Shown: positions 47,335 to 55,592 of the stretch, in pieces
Position numbering within the stretch: the first letter of the stretch is position 1
Layout of the letters: every line of letters starts with the position of its first letter
Assembly: GCF_003148665.1 (NCBI RefSeq)
Contig: NZ_QGGQ01000002.1
Span: 620,001 to 684,000 of the forward strand
DNA length: 64,000 nt
Source of the DNA: Maribacter polysiphoniae
GTDB taxonomy: Bacteria; Bacteroidota; Bacteroidia; Flavobacteriales; Flavobacteriaceae
Reading direction: 5' to 3'
Made by a program: the position numbers and the translations under genes
Notes under the pieces: generated by a model
Databases searched by the model: none
What the model was told of the DNA's origin: nothing
The model's input: only the letters and a program-made list of their open reading frames with translations

Positions 47335-47608
47335 TCAGTAGGCAGAGGGCAATAATCAGTGAACAGTGAACAATGAACAGTGAACAATGAACAGTTTACA
47401 ATTAGCAGTGAACAGAGGGCAGTGGACAGTAATCAGTGGGCAGTGAACAATTAACAGTGAACAATTAGCAGTAATCAGTGGGCAGTAATCAGTGAACAAT
47501 GAACAATGAACAGTTTACAATTAGCAGTGAACAGAGGGCGGTGGACAGTAATCAGTGGGCAGTGAACAATTAACAGTGAACAATTAGCAGTAGGCAATGG
47601 GCAGTAGT
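47322..47608. repeat. Array of 41 contiguous degenerate heptanucleotide repeats
   Basis: From 47322 to 47608 the sequence divides without slippage into 41 units of 7 bases, nearly all starting CAG or CAA (unit 32 begins CGG). The last four bases vary (TGAA, TGGG, TAAT, TTAG, AGGG, TTTA, TTAA and others). CAGTGAA is the commonest unit. A 93-base block (47381-47473) recurs at 47500-47592 with one change (A at 47421, G at 47540), an offset of 119 = 17 units. The array starts within the last codons of the macroglobulin gene. It is not coding: TGA occurs in all phases. Similar heptad arrays are scattered in some cyanobacterial and Bacteroidota genomes; function unknown. Confidence 0.95.
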
Positions 47609-47691
47609 AGGAAGTGACGGTGAAAAAATGATTATTCTTTTTTTAGGGTTGTTCGCGATTTGGGCCAAACATCCTAGGATTTAAAATATAG

Positions 47692-47723
47692 TTGATTCAA
47701 ATCACTGATTTTCATTATCTTTA
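47692..47723 (+). promoter_or_regulatory. Putative promoter of the DoxX gene
   Basis: TTG (47692-47694), a 21-base spacer and TATCTTTA (47716-47723; one mismatch at the final G), 28 bases before the ATG. Confidence 0.4.
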
Positions 47724-47750
47724 AACAGTAACAACTTAAACCCATACATT

Positions 47751-48131
47751 ATGAACCCAAAAGTTTTTCTGGTCTTAAGGATTCTTCTTGGACTATTTGT
47801 ACTAGTCTTTGGCCTCAATAAGTTTTTCAATTTCATACCTATGGACAACAGTGCCATGAGTGAAGCTGCCATGGGATATATGGGTGGTTTGGCCAGTACA
47901 AAAACTGTATACTTGGTAGGCGTTGTGGAGATTTTGGCTGGTTTGTCATTCCTCTTCAACAAATACGGTGCTTTAATGGCCCTTATATTGATGAGTGTTT
48001 CAATAAACGCTGTTCTTTTTCATGCCACCTTGGAACCAAGTACTATAATGGGATCCCTTATTCTTATTGTCCTGAACATTACCATGCTCATAGGGTACAA
48101 GAATAAGTACAGGGATTTGCTTAACGGATAA
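47751..48131 (+). CDS. DoxX family membrane protein
   Basis: The 126 residues form four hydrophobic helices, opening LVLRILLGLFVLVFGLNKFFNF, the DoxX-type first helix with conserved GxxK/N, and containing GVVEILAGLSFLFNKYGAL. The family includes small quinone-linked or redox-associated membrane proteins, but most members, this one included, have no defined role. It is isolated: preceded by the heptad array and convergent with the DUF4136 gene 56 bases downstream. No clear terminator was seen between them. Confidence 0.85.
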   Translation: MNPKVFLVLRILLGLFVLVFGLNKFFNFIPMDNSAMSEAAMGYMGGLASTKTVYLVGVVEILAGLSFLFNKYGALMALILMSVSINAVLFHATLEPSTIMGSLILIVLNITMLIGYKNKYRDLLNG

Positions 48132-48187
48132 ATTACAATTCCTTCTAAAGCAGGGGACTTATTAATTCCTTCAACAAAACACCTTGT

Positions 48188-48715
48188 TTACTTTTTGGAT
48201 TTTGGCGGGTACTTGGACAATACCTTGTCCACAATTTCCTGAAGTTTAAGTTCCCGCTGGATCGGTGTGCTGTTTTCATTGAAACTGCTACTACTTACAG
48301 CTTGCCAAAACAATTGCTCTTTTTGGCTATCGATAAAATCGAAAATGATTTCGCGCTGTACTTTTGCCTGTCCGATAGGAATACCAACAGAAACACCCCC
48401 ACCCACATTTCTTCCGGCTCCACCTACCCCTAATCCAACAGTATTGTTGTTTGGGGCTTGATAGATCTCACTTTGGATATTGATAAAAAAGTCAGGCTCT
48501 TCAGAAAGCAGTAACCCTTTACCTTGCATGGCCGCATCCAGAACCTTGATCAATCGTTTTTCCTCCAATGCGCCCAAACCTGTTTCTAGGTCGCCGTAAT
48601 AATTGTATGTGGCATAATTGGAGAAATCGGTATCCTTTTCATAATCGGTCTGCACACGTACCGCTTGGCACGACGCAAACAAAAGGACTATTAAGAGATA
48701 GTATATACTTTTCAT
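48188..48715 (-). CDS. DUF4136 family lipoprotein
   Basis: The 175-residue product has lipoprotein signal MKSIYYLLIVLLFASC followed by QAVRVQTDYEKDTDFSNYATYNYYG, the typical DUF4136 opening. A glycine-rich central stretch (GLGVGGAGRNVGGGVSVGIPIG) and a C-terminal IIFDFIDSQKEQLFWQAVS segment are also typical. Envelope protein of unknown function. The charge pattern after the Cys (QAV) is not of the surface-export type, so the inner face of the outer membrane is more likely, by inference. Confidence 0.85.
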   Translation of the reverse strand: MKSIYYLLIVLLFASCQAVRVQTDYEKDTDFSNYATYNYYGDLETGLGALEEKRLIKVLDAAMQGKGLLLSEEPDFFINIQSEIYQAPNNNTVGLGVGGAGRNVGGGVSVGIPIGQAKVQREIIFDFIDSQKEQLFWQAVSSSSFNENSTPIQRELKLQEIVDKVLSKYPPKSKK

Positions 48716-48781
48716 CGCCTTTTAATTACCTAAATGTAAAGAAAAAACAACCTTTATTTTAAGAAACAGCCTTTATTTCGA

Positions 48782-49783
48782 TTAACTGTTGAGCATTTTC
48801 CAAAGTTTATCCTTCAACTCTTGGATACCAAATTGGGCAACGGAGGAAATGAACATATACGGTACATTGGCAAAATCCTTGTCTAACTCAATCTTCATTT
48901 CATCCATCAATTCCGTATCGAGCATATCGCATTTAGAGATGGCCACCAATCGTTCCTTGTCCAAAAGTTCAGGGTTGTATCGCCTTAACTCATCCAAAAG
49001 GATCTCATATTCCTTACTAATATCATTACTATCCGCGGGAATAAGGAATAGAAGCGTTGCATTTCGTTCAATATGCCTTAAAAAATAATGCCCAAGACCC
49101 TTCCCTTCCGCAGCACCCTCAATAATACCTGGAATATCGGCCATCACAAAACTTTGAAAATCGCGATACTCAACAATACCAAGATTGGGTTTTAACGTGG
49201 TAAACTCATAATTTGCTATTTTGGGCTTTGCTGATGTAATGGCCGCCAACAAAGTGGATTTTCCTGCATTGGGGAATCCTACCAAGCCCACATCGGCCAA
49301 TAACTTCAATTCCATGGTAACATCGACCTCCTGTCCTTTTACCCCCGGTTGAGCATACCGTGGTGTTTGGTTTGTGGATGTTTTAAAATGCCAATTGCCA
49401 CGACCTCCCATACCTCCTTCGACAAGTATTCTTTCTTCCCCTTCCTCAGTAATTTCGAATAGGACCTCGTCGGTTTCACTATTTTTGAAAACCGTACCTA
49501 GGGGAACATCCATGTACACATCTTCCCCATCAGCCCCGGAACTACGGTTTTTACTGCCATGTTCACCATGACCGGCCTTAAAATGATGTTTGAACTTGAA
49601 ATGGACCAAGGTCCACAGATTTTTATTGCCCCGAACAATGACATGGCCACCACGACCACCATCACCACCATCAGGACCACCCTTGGTAATATATTTTTCC
49701 CGATGCAAATGCACAGACCCCTTACCTCCATTACCAGAGCTGGCATGGATCTTCACATAATCAACAAAATTGCCTTCGGTCAT
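48782..49783 (-). CDS. obgE: GTPase Obg
   Basis: Essential ribosome-associated GTPase acting in 50S maturation and stress control. The 333 residues comprise the glycine-rich Obg fold (1-158; [34 protein letters not shown]) and a G domain with [14 protein letters not shown] (G1), [29 protein letters not shown] (G3) and AISKCD (G4). It lacks the long C-terminal OCT extension found in some species, as usual in Bacteroidota. It follows hpt-adk on the same strand after a 124-base gap containing an 11-bp hairpin. Confidence 0.96.
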   Translation of the reverse strand: MTEGNFVDYVKIHASSGNGGKGSVHLHREKYITKGGPDGGDGGRGGHVIVRGNKNLWTLVHFKFKHHFKAGHGEHGSKNRSSGADGEDVYMDVPLGTVFKNSETDEVLFEITEEGEERILVEGGMGGRGNWHFKTSTNQTPRYAQPGVKGQEVDVTMELKLLADVGLVGFPNAGKSTLLAAITSAKPKIANYEFTTLKPNLGIVEYRDFQSFVMADIPGIIEGAAEGKGLGHYFLRHIERNATLLFLIPADSNDISKEYEILLDELRRYNPELLDKERLVAISKCDMLDTELMDEMKIELDKDFANVPYMFISSVAQFGIQELKDKLWKMLNS

Positions 49784-49813
49784 TTTTAAATGTATTTGTC
49801 ATTAGCGCGACAT

Positions 49814-49834
49814 GTGTTGAAACTATTTCAGCAC
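49814..49834. other. Hairpin between hpt-adk and obgE
   Basis: A 9-base-pair inverted repeat (GTGTTGAAA / TTTCAGCAC, one G-T pair) with a 3-base loop, extendable by one or two pairs on each side. No T-run follows on either strand, so it is not a standard terminator. It may stabilise or process the transcript. Confidence 0.4.
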
Positions 49835-49907
49835 GTCAGCAATCTATCTTCATGAAGATCAAAGTTTTTGACGATGATAGAAGAACTTAAAACAAGGTTA
49901 GGTTGCC

Positions 49908-51014
49908 CTACAGCTCCTCGATTACCTTACCCAAACGACGGGTAATATCCTCGATAGCACCAATACCATTAACACTATGGTATTTGCCCTGGGTTTCATA
50001 ATACGCCTGCAACGGTGCCGTCTTTTGGTTGTACTCCTCAAAACGATTCCTGATCTTGGACTCGTCCTGATCATCTGTCCTACCACTGACCTTACCACGC
50101 TCCAAAAGTCGTTGTATCAATACTTCGTCGTCCGCATCGAGGGCAAGGGTAGCATCAATTCTCATTTCCTTGGTCTTTAAAAATTCATCCAAGGCTTTAG
50201 CTTGGGCTACGGTCCTTGGAAAACCATCAAAGATAAAACCACTGGCATCGGTATGTTTTTCAACCTCATCCTGCAACATTTTAATGGTCACCTCATCGGG
50301 TACCAAATCGCCCTTGTCCATATACGATTTGGCCAAATTCCCCAATTCTGTCCCGTTCTTTATGTTGTAACGGAATACATCACCGGTTGAAATATGTTTT
50401 AAATTATATTGGTCTTTAAGAAATTCAGCTTGCGTACCTTTTCCGGCACCTGGTTTGCCGAAAAGAACTAGATTGATCATATGTTTTTCATTTAATTGGT
50501 AAACTTCTCTGAGGTTACGTCCCAACTCGTCATAATCGAGCCCGTATCCCACAATAAACTTATCTGGAATATCAATACCGATATAATCTATGGCATACTC
50601 CCCATTATACACTTCGGACTTGTAGAACAAACTAGCGATTTTATACTCCTTTACATTGGTGTTGTTAAAGAGATGTATCAATTCCTTGAGTGTTCGCCCC
50701 GAGTCGATGATATCTTCCAAGATAATCACGCTCTTTCCCTCTAAATTATCCGGTGGATCCAACAGTGTCTCAACAATTCCTGTTGAGGTCAGACCTTGGT
50801 ATGAACTTAATTTTATGAACGACACTTCACAGGGATGCTGATATTCCTTTAAAAAATCCGCTACGAACATAAAGGAACCGTTCAATACCCCTACAAAAAC
50901 AGGCGTCTCATCCTTATAATCCGCAGCCACCTTTTGGGCAACCGATTTTACAGCCGCAAGAATCTGCGCTTCACTTAAGAATGGCTTAAAATATTTATCG
51001 TGTAGTTTTATCAA
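49908..51014 (-). CDS. adk: Fused hypoxanthine phosphoribosyltransferase - adenylate kinase
   Basis: Bifunctional purine salvage/energy protein. The first ~178 residues are a type I PRTase, with FVGVLNGSFMFVADFL and the PRPP-binding VIILEDIIDSGRTLKEL. Residues from about 179 (MINLVLFGKPGAGKGTQAEFL) are adenylate kinase, with the P-loop, FDGFPRTVAQA, and the RGKVSGRTDD lid lacking zinc cysteines. The open frame extends to an ATG at 51077, but a perfect -7 box (51037-51044) lies inside that extension. The TTG at 51014 (giving xIKLHDKYFKPF, 368 residues) is preferred. The fusion is typical of flavobacteria. Divergent from purK. Confidence 0.88.
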   Translation of the reverse strand: MIKLHDKYFKPFLSEAQILAAVKSVAQKVAADYKDETPVFVGVLNGSFMFVADFLKEYQHPCEVSFIKLSSYQGLTSTGIVETLLDPPDNLEGKSVIILEDIIDSGRTLKELIHLFNNTNVKEYKIASLFYKSEVYNGEYAIDYIGIDIPDKFIVGYGLDYDELGRNLREVYQLNEKHMINLVLFGKPGAGKGTQAEFLKDQYNLKHISTGDVFRYNIKNGTELGNLAKSYMDKGDLVPDEVTIKMLQDEVEKHTDASGFIFDGFPRTVAQAKALDEFLKTKEMRIDATLALDADDEVLIQRLLERGKVSGRTDDQDESKIRNRFEEYNQKTAPLQAYYETQGKYHSVNGIGAIEDITRRLGKVIEEL

Positions 51015-51036
51015 TGGTTTAGGCTTTTTAGGATTG

Positions 51037-51044
51037 CAAAGATA
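51037..51044 (-). promoter_or_regulatory. Promoter -7 box of hpt-adk
   Basis: Minus-strand TATCTTTG (full match), with TTC at the -33 position (51067-51065) after exactly 20 bases. Predicted transcript start is near 51030, leaving a short leader before the TTG at 51014 and excluding the ATG at 51077. Confidence 0.55.
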
Positions 51045-51097
51045 CCATTTTGATTTCTCTTTTTGAATCACAACCATTCAGTTTTAAGAATTCGATG

Positions 51098-51105
51098 TAT
51101 TTTTG
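51098..51105 (+). promoter_or_regulatory. Promoter -7 box of purK-purE
   Basis: TATTTTTG (full match to TAnnTTTG), 49 bases upstream of the purK ATG, with a weak TTC 18 bases upstream. It is divergent from the hpt-adk promoter, the two -7 boxes being 53 bases apart. No PurR-type operator was recognised. Confidence 0.45.
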
Positions 51106-51153
51106 TTACCAATATACAACGAACATTAACCCTAACCACACGAATCGATACAC

Positions 51154-52308
51154 ATGGATTTTTTCTCATCTGACTTTAAACTGGGGATATTAGGAGGTGG
51201 CCAATTGGGTAAAATGATGTTGTACGAAACCCGGAAATTCGATATTCACACCAAAGTCATGGATGCGTCGAAAGATGCCCCGTCCAAAATAGGCTGTGAC
51301 GAGTTTTTCATCGGGGACCTATTGGATTTTGATGCTGTCTACAATTTTGGAAAGAAGGTCGACGTACTTACCATCGAGATTGAGAATGTAAATACCGAGG
51401 CGCTCGAAAAGTTAGAGCATGAAGGGGTAAAGGTATATCCCCCAACATCGGCATTACGCATTATACAAAACAAGGCCAAGCAAAAGTTGTTCTATATCGA
51501 TAACGATATCCCAACAGCGCCTTTTTCGCGTTTTGCCTATGCCAGTGAAATGAAGGATAGCGTTGAACACGAAAGCCTTTCTTTTCCCTTTGTTTGGAAA
51601 AGTGCCCAGTTCGGGTATGACGGACAAGGGGTGAAAATCATACGTAACATTGGTGATTTAGAAGGATTACCCCCTGGGGAATGCATTACCGAGGACATGA
51701 TCCCCTTTAAGAACGAACTCGCTGTGATCGTCGCCCGGAATGTAAAAGGCGATGTGACCACCTATCCGGTTGTTGAAATGGAGTTCCATCCTGAAGCAAA
51801 CCAAGTGGAATACGTTATCTGTCCAGCACGGATCGATGACAAGGTTGCCCAAAAAGCCAAGGAAATCGCGTTAAAGGTTTCCAATAGCATACAACATGTT
51901 GGCCTATTGGCTGTCGAAATGTTTCAGACCGCGGAAGACGAGATCTTGGTCAACGAGGTTGCCCCAAGACCGCATAATAGTGGCCATTACAGCATTGAAG
52001 CCAGTTACACCAATCAATTTGAACAGCATATTCGTGCCATTTTGGACCTTCCCTTGGGCAGTACCGAAAGTAAGGTAGCAGGGATAATGGTCAATCTGGT
52101 AGGTGCGGAAGGATATACCGGTGACGTGGTTTACCAAAACATTGAAGAGATTTTGAAGTTGGATGGGGTTACCCCCCACATATATGGAAAAAGACAAACA
52201 AGGCCCTTCCGAAAAATGGGACATGTGACCATTGTAAATGAGGACCTTCTGGAAGCCCGAAAAATAGCCCAACAAGTAAAAGAAACAATCAAAGTAATAG
52301 CGCGTTAA
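51154..52308 (+). CDS. purK: 5-(carboxyamino)imidazole ribonucleotide synthase
   Basis: ATP-grasp enzyme that converts AIR, bicarbonate and ATP into N5-CAIR in purine synthesis. The 384 residues start with the Rossmann-like LGILGGGQLGKMM. The ATP-grasp core reads FPFVWKSAQFGYDGQGVKII, IPFKNELAVIVARN, EVAPRPHNSGHYSIEA (Mg-binding Glu/Asn) and the PurK-C domain ends the protein. The purE partner begins 63 bases downstream; the order purK-purE is the reverse of the E. coli purEK operon. Confidence 0.95.
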   Translation: MDFFSSDFKLGILGGGQLGKMMLYETRKFDIHTKVMDASKDAPSKIGCDEFFIGDLLDFDAVYNFGKKVDVLTIEIENVNTEALEKLEHEGVKVYPPTSALRIIQNKAKQKLFYIDNDIPTAPFSRFAYASEMKDSVEHESLSFPFVWKSAQFGYDGQGVKIIRNIGDLEGLPPGECITEDMIPFKNELAVIVARNVKGDVTTYPVVEMEFHPEANQVEYVICPARIDDKVAQKAKEIALKVSNSIQHVGLLAVEMFQTAEDEILVNEVAPRPHNSGHYSIEASYTNQFEQHIRAILDLPLGSTESKVAGIMVNLVGAEGYTGDVVYQNIEEILKLDGVTPHIYGKRQTRPFRKMGHVTIVNEDLLEARKIAQQVKETIKVIAR

Positions 52309-52371
52309 GTGCCATAATCAAATACCAACCCCTTGCAGAATGGGAATTTGGATTTAAAAATTTTGAATTTT

Positions 52372-52863
52372 ATGAGCAAAGTAGCCATAGTTATGGGAAG
52401 CACGAGCGACCTGCCGGTAATGCAGGATGCCATTGATATCCTAAAAGGATTCGATATTGAGGTTGATGTCGATATAGTTTCGGCCCATCGTACCCCGGAA
52501 AAGCTTTTTGATTTTAGTAAAAACGCCCACAAAAACGGGATATCTGTGATTATCGCCGGTGCCGGCGGCGCAGCCCACCTACCGGGAATGGTGGCCTCCA
52601 TGTCTCCCCTGCCCGTAATTGGGGTACCCGTTAAAAGCAGCAATTCGATAGATGGGTGGGATTCCGTTCTTTCGATCCTTCAGATGCCAGGAGGTGTCCC
52701 CGTAGCCACCGTAGCCTTGAACGGAGCCAAGAATGCAGGTATCCTCGCGGCTCAAATCATTGGTAGTTCGGACAAATGCGTACTCGATAAGATTATTCTT
52801 TACAAAGAAGGCCTGAAACAAAAGGTAATCGAAGGTGCTAAAGAAGTAAAGAAGATTAAGTAA
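52372..52863 (+). CDS. purE: N5-carboxyaminoimidazole ribonucleotide mutase
   Basis: Class I PurE, converting N5-CAIR to CAIR directly after PurK. The ATG at 52372 gives MSKVAIVMGSTSDLPVMQDA, the standard PurE start, for 163 residues. The open frame extends upstream to 52333, but those 13 codons have no counterpart in the family. Motifs GSTSD, SAHRTPEKLFDF and GAGGAAHLPGMVAS are intact, including the catalytic His of SAHR. Co-transcription with purK is inferred from orientation and the short gap. Confidence 0.95.
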   Translation: MSKVAIVMGSTSDLPVMQDAIDILKGFDIEVDVDIVSAHRTPEKLFDFSKNAHKNGISVIIAGAGGAAHLPGMVASMSPLPVIGVPVKSSNSIDGWDSVLSILQMPGGVPVATVALNGAKNAGILAAQIIGSSDKCVLDKIILYKEGLKQKVIEGAKEVKKIK

Positions 52864-52991
52864 AAACACACAAAGGAAATCAGGAATAGATAAAAATCCA
52901 ATTTCCACATTAGTATCCAATCCATTTCCCTTTTACCCTAGGCCTTAGACCGAAAAAATAATTACACAAATCCATTATCACATAAAATATA

Positions 52992-55007
52992 ATGAACCCA
53001 TTACTTACCCCCTTTGATACCGCACCCTTTTCCAAAATAAAAAACGAACATTTTAAGCCTGCCTTTTTACAAGCAATCGAAGATGCCCGGGCAGAAATTG
53101 ATGCGATAACAGTGAATACCGCTGCGCCAACTTTTGAAAATACCATTGAGGCATTGGAGTTTTCAGGACAGCAATTGGATAGGGTCTCAAGTGTGTTCTT
53201 CAATTTAAATTCGGCAGAGACGAATGAGGAAATCCAAAAAATAGCTCAGGAAGTATCCCCTTTACTATCCGAATTCAGCAATGACATCACGTTAAACGAA
53301 GCACTTTTCAAGAGAATAAAGTCCGTTTACGAACAAAAAGACCAACTTGACCTCACGGTTGAACAAGATACGTTACTCGACAAAAAGTACAAAAGCTTTA
53401 GTCGTAATGGGGCCAATTTACCTGAAGATAAAAAGCAACGCTTACGCGAGATAGACACTGAACTCTCCAAACTCAAATTAAAATTTGGAGAAAACGTTTT
53501 GGCCGAGACCAACTCCTTCGAAATGCATCTCACCGATGAAAATGATCTGGACGGATTACCGGAAGGCGAAAAGGAGGCCGCTGCACAGATGGCCAAGTCA
53601 AAAAACAAAGAAGGTTGGTTGGTAACCCTGGACTATCCGAGCTATATTCCATTTATGAAATATGCCAAGAACAGGGAACTCCGCAAAAAACTTTTCTTGG
53701 CATTTGGCAGTAAGGCTTTTCACAATAACGAATTTGACAATCAGGAAAACGTACTCATGATCGCCAATCTGCGTCATGAAAGGGCAGTCCTTTTAGGTTA
53801 CCCATCACATGCCCATTTTGTTTTGGAAGAACGTATGGCCGAAACACCTGATAAGGTTTATGTTTTTTTAAATGAACTTTTGGTCAAGGCAAAACCCGCA
53901 GCGGAAAGGGAGTATAAGCAATTGGAAGATTTCGCCAAGGAATTGGACGGTATAGACCAGTTGCAGAAATGGGATGGTTCATACTATGCCGAAAAATTGA
54001 AACAGAAGCTTTTTGACCTTGATGACGAAAAATTAAAGCCCTATTTCAAGTTGGAAAATGTCATAGCCGGGGTTTTCAAGGTTGCCGAAAAATTGTTCGG
54101 ATTGCATTTTACCGAAGTGTTTGACATTGACACGTACCACGACGAGGTAAAAACATACCGCGTAACCGATGATAAGAACAACCTTGTTTCCCTGTTTTAT
54201 GCCGATTTTCACCCCAGGGCCGGCAAGCGTGGTGGCGCATGGATGACCTCCTTTAAGCCCCAATATGTAAAAGACGGTGAAAATATTCGTCCACATATCT
54301 CCAACGTGTGCAATTTCACCCGTTCAACACCGAGCAAGCCCTCCTTATTGACCTTTAATGAAGTTACCACCTTATTCCACGAATTTGGCCATGGTCTACA
54401 CGGCATGCTCGCCAACACGACATATCCAAGCCTTTCGGGGACTTCGGTATATTGGGATTTTGTAGAACTTCCTAGTCAGATTATGGAAAATTGGTGTTAT
54501 GAGAAAGAAGCCTTGGAGCTTTTCGCCACCCATTACGAAACCGGTGAAACCATACCTATGGAATTGATAAGTAAAATAAAGGAATCCGCTACTTTCCACG
54601 AAGGCATGGCCACTTTGCGCCAATTGAGTTTTGGATTTTTGGATATGTCTTGGCACGGTGCCGACCCTTCGAACATCAAAGATGTAAAAGCCCACGAAAC
54701 CAAAGCCTTCGATGGTACCCAACTCTACCCCGATACTATTGAAACCTGTATGAGTACAGCCTTCTCACATATTTTCCAAGGCGGTTATTCCTCCGGGTAT
54801 TACAGCTATAAGTGGGCCGAGGTCTTAGATGCCGATGCCTTTGCCTATTTTAAGGAAAAAGGAATCTTCAATAAAGAGGTTGCCACAAAATTCAAGGAAC
54901 ATGTCCTATCCAAAGGGGGCACTGAAAAACCCATGGTTTTATACAAACGTTTTAGGGGTGCCGAACCAAAGGTTGAAGCCCTATTAAAGAGAGCTGGATT
55001 ATTATAA
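52992..55007 (+). CDS. M3 family zinc metallopeptidase (oligopeptidase A / Dcp type)
   Basis: Oligopeptidase degrading short peptides, probably in the cytoplasm since no signal peptide is seen. The 671 residues have a long helical N-terminal half and the active-site motif HEFGHGLHGMLA (His463, Glu464, His467) with the third-ligand region LPSQIMENWCYEKE about 25 residues on. HEGMATLRQLSF and the GYSSGYYSYKWAEVLDADAF C-terminal motif of the M3A subfamily are present. The length is typical of Dcp/OpdA. Confidence 0.94.
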   Translation: MNPLLTPFDTAPFSKIKNEHFKPAFLQAIEDARAEIDAITVNTAAPTFENTIEALEFSGQQLDRVSSVFFNLNSAETNEEIQKIAQEVSPLLSEFSNDITLNEALFKRIKSVYEQKDQLDLTVEQDTLLDKKYKSFSRNGANLPEDKKQRLREIDTELSKLKLKFGENVLAETNSFEMHLTDENDLDGLPEGEKEAAAQMAKSKNKEGWLVTLDYPSYIPFMKYAKNRELRKKLFLAFGSKAFHNNEFDNQENVLMIANLRHERAVLLGYPSHAHFVLEERMAETPDKVYVFLNELLVKAKPAAEREYKQLEDFAKELDGIDQLQKWDGSYYAEKLKQKLFDLDDEKLKPYFKLENVIAGVFKVAEKLFGLHFTEVFDIDTYHDEVKTYRVTDDKNNLVSLFYADFHPRAGKRGGAWMTSFKPQYVKDGENIRPHISNVCNFTRSTPSKPSLLTFNEVTTLFHEFGHGLHGMLANTTYPSLSGTSVYWDFVELPSQIMENWCYEKEALELFATHYETGETIPMELISKIKESATFHEGMATLRQLSFGFLDMSWHGADPSNIKDVKAHETKAFDGTQLYPDTIETCMSTAFSHIFQGGYSSGYYSYKWAEVLDADAFAYFKEKGIFNKEVATKFKEHVLSKGGTEKPMVLYKRFRGAEPKVEALLKRAGLL

Positions 55008-55092
55008 ACCGAAATTGAAATACCGTTCCCCGGGACATGGAAAACGAGTAGCCCATTAGTAACAGGATGGCCTAAAAAACTGTCTGTAGTAT

Positions 55093-55143
55093 GGAAGAAA
55101 GCCACAATTGGGAAAATCCTTGATTGTGGCTTTCTTCCTTTTC
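55093..55143 (+). terminator. Strong hairpin terminator after the M3 peptidase gene
   Basis: A 16-base perfect stem (55093-55108 with 55123-55138, GGAAGAAAGCCACAAT and its complement) with a 14-base loop and a short T-rich tail. It lies between convergent genes (M3 peptidase and rhodanese) and could stop both transcripts. Confidence 0.8.
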
Positions 55144-55163
55144 CGATATCGTGCGACAAAAGG

Positions 55164-55520
55164 CTATTGCTGCGCTTCCTTATACGCCACGTACCCTCCT
55201 TTAAGGCTATATACCCGTTTGTACCCTAATGAATCCAAATATCTTGTGGCATCAGCACTGCGTTTACCACTACGGCAATACAGGTAAATAGTTTTATCCT
55301 TATCGATTGTTTCGAACCCTAGCTTAAAATCATCGCTCTTCCAATCAATATTCATGGCATTTACCAAATGCCCATCGTTATACTCCTTAGGTGTTCTAAC
55401 ATCTACCAATAAAATGGTATCCAATTCCGCCTGGGGAACTTCCGTTATATGCTTTTCCTTGATTTGTGAACAGCTTACGCCCACAAATAACACAATACTC
55501 ATCAATAAAACTATTCTCAT
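55164..55520 (-). CDS. Rhodanese-domain lipoprotein
   Basis: Single-domain sulfurtransferase-fold protein, 118 residues from the ATG at 55520. Its signal MRIVLLMSIVLFVGVSC is of lipoprotein type. The rhodanese domain has LLVDVRTPKEYNDGHLVNAMNID and the active-site loop YLYCRSGKRSADA with the catalytic Cys intact. The longer open frame to 55607 overlaps the divergent sigma gene and includes a -7 box at 55538-55545, so it is rejected. Envelope location by signal; physiological sulfur donor/acceptor unknown. Confidence 0.87.
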   Translation of the reverse strand: MRIVLLMSIVLFVGVSCSQIKEKHITEVPQAELDTILLVDVRTPKEYNDGHLVNAMNIDWKSDDFKLGFETIDKDKTIYLYCRSGKRSADATRYLDSLGYKRVYSLKGGYVAYKEAQQ

Positions 55521-55537
55521 ACTGGGATCTCTTTTTT

Positions 55538-55545
55538 CAAAAATA
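55538..55545 (-). promoter_or_regulatory. Promoter -7 box of the rhodanese gene
   Basis: Minus-strand TATTTTTG (full match), about 18 bases before the ATG at 55520. The -33 element is not clear. Divergent from the identical box at 55568-55575. Confidence 0.45.
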
Positions 55546-55567
55546 GGTATAATCATTAAATTTAATT

Positions 55568-55575
55568 TATTTTTG
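55568..55575 (+). promoter_or_regulatory. Promoter -7 box of the ECF sigma factor gene
   Basis: TATTTTTG (full match), 17 bases before the ATG at 55593. No good TTG at -33, so it could instead be read by a sigma factor with different -33 needs. Confidence 0.4.
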
Positions 55576-55592
55576 ATGGCAGCAACAAATTC

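Noticed and set aside
47335-47620. CRISPR array or tRNA-like repeats
   Set aside because: Units are 7 bases without spacers; no 24-40 base direct repeat and no cas genes in the window.
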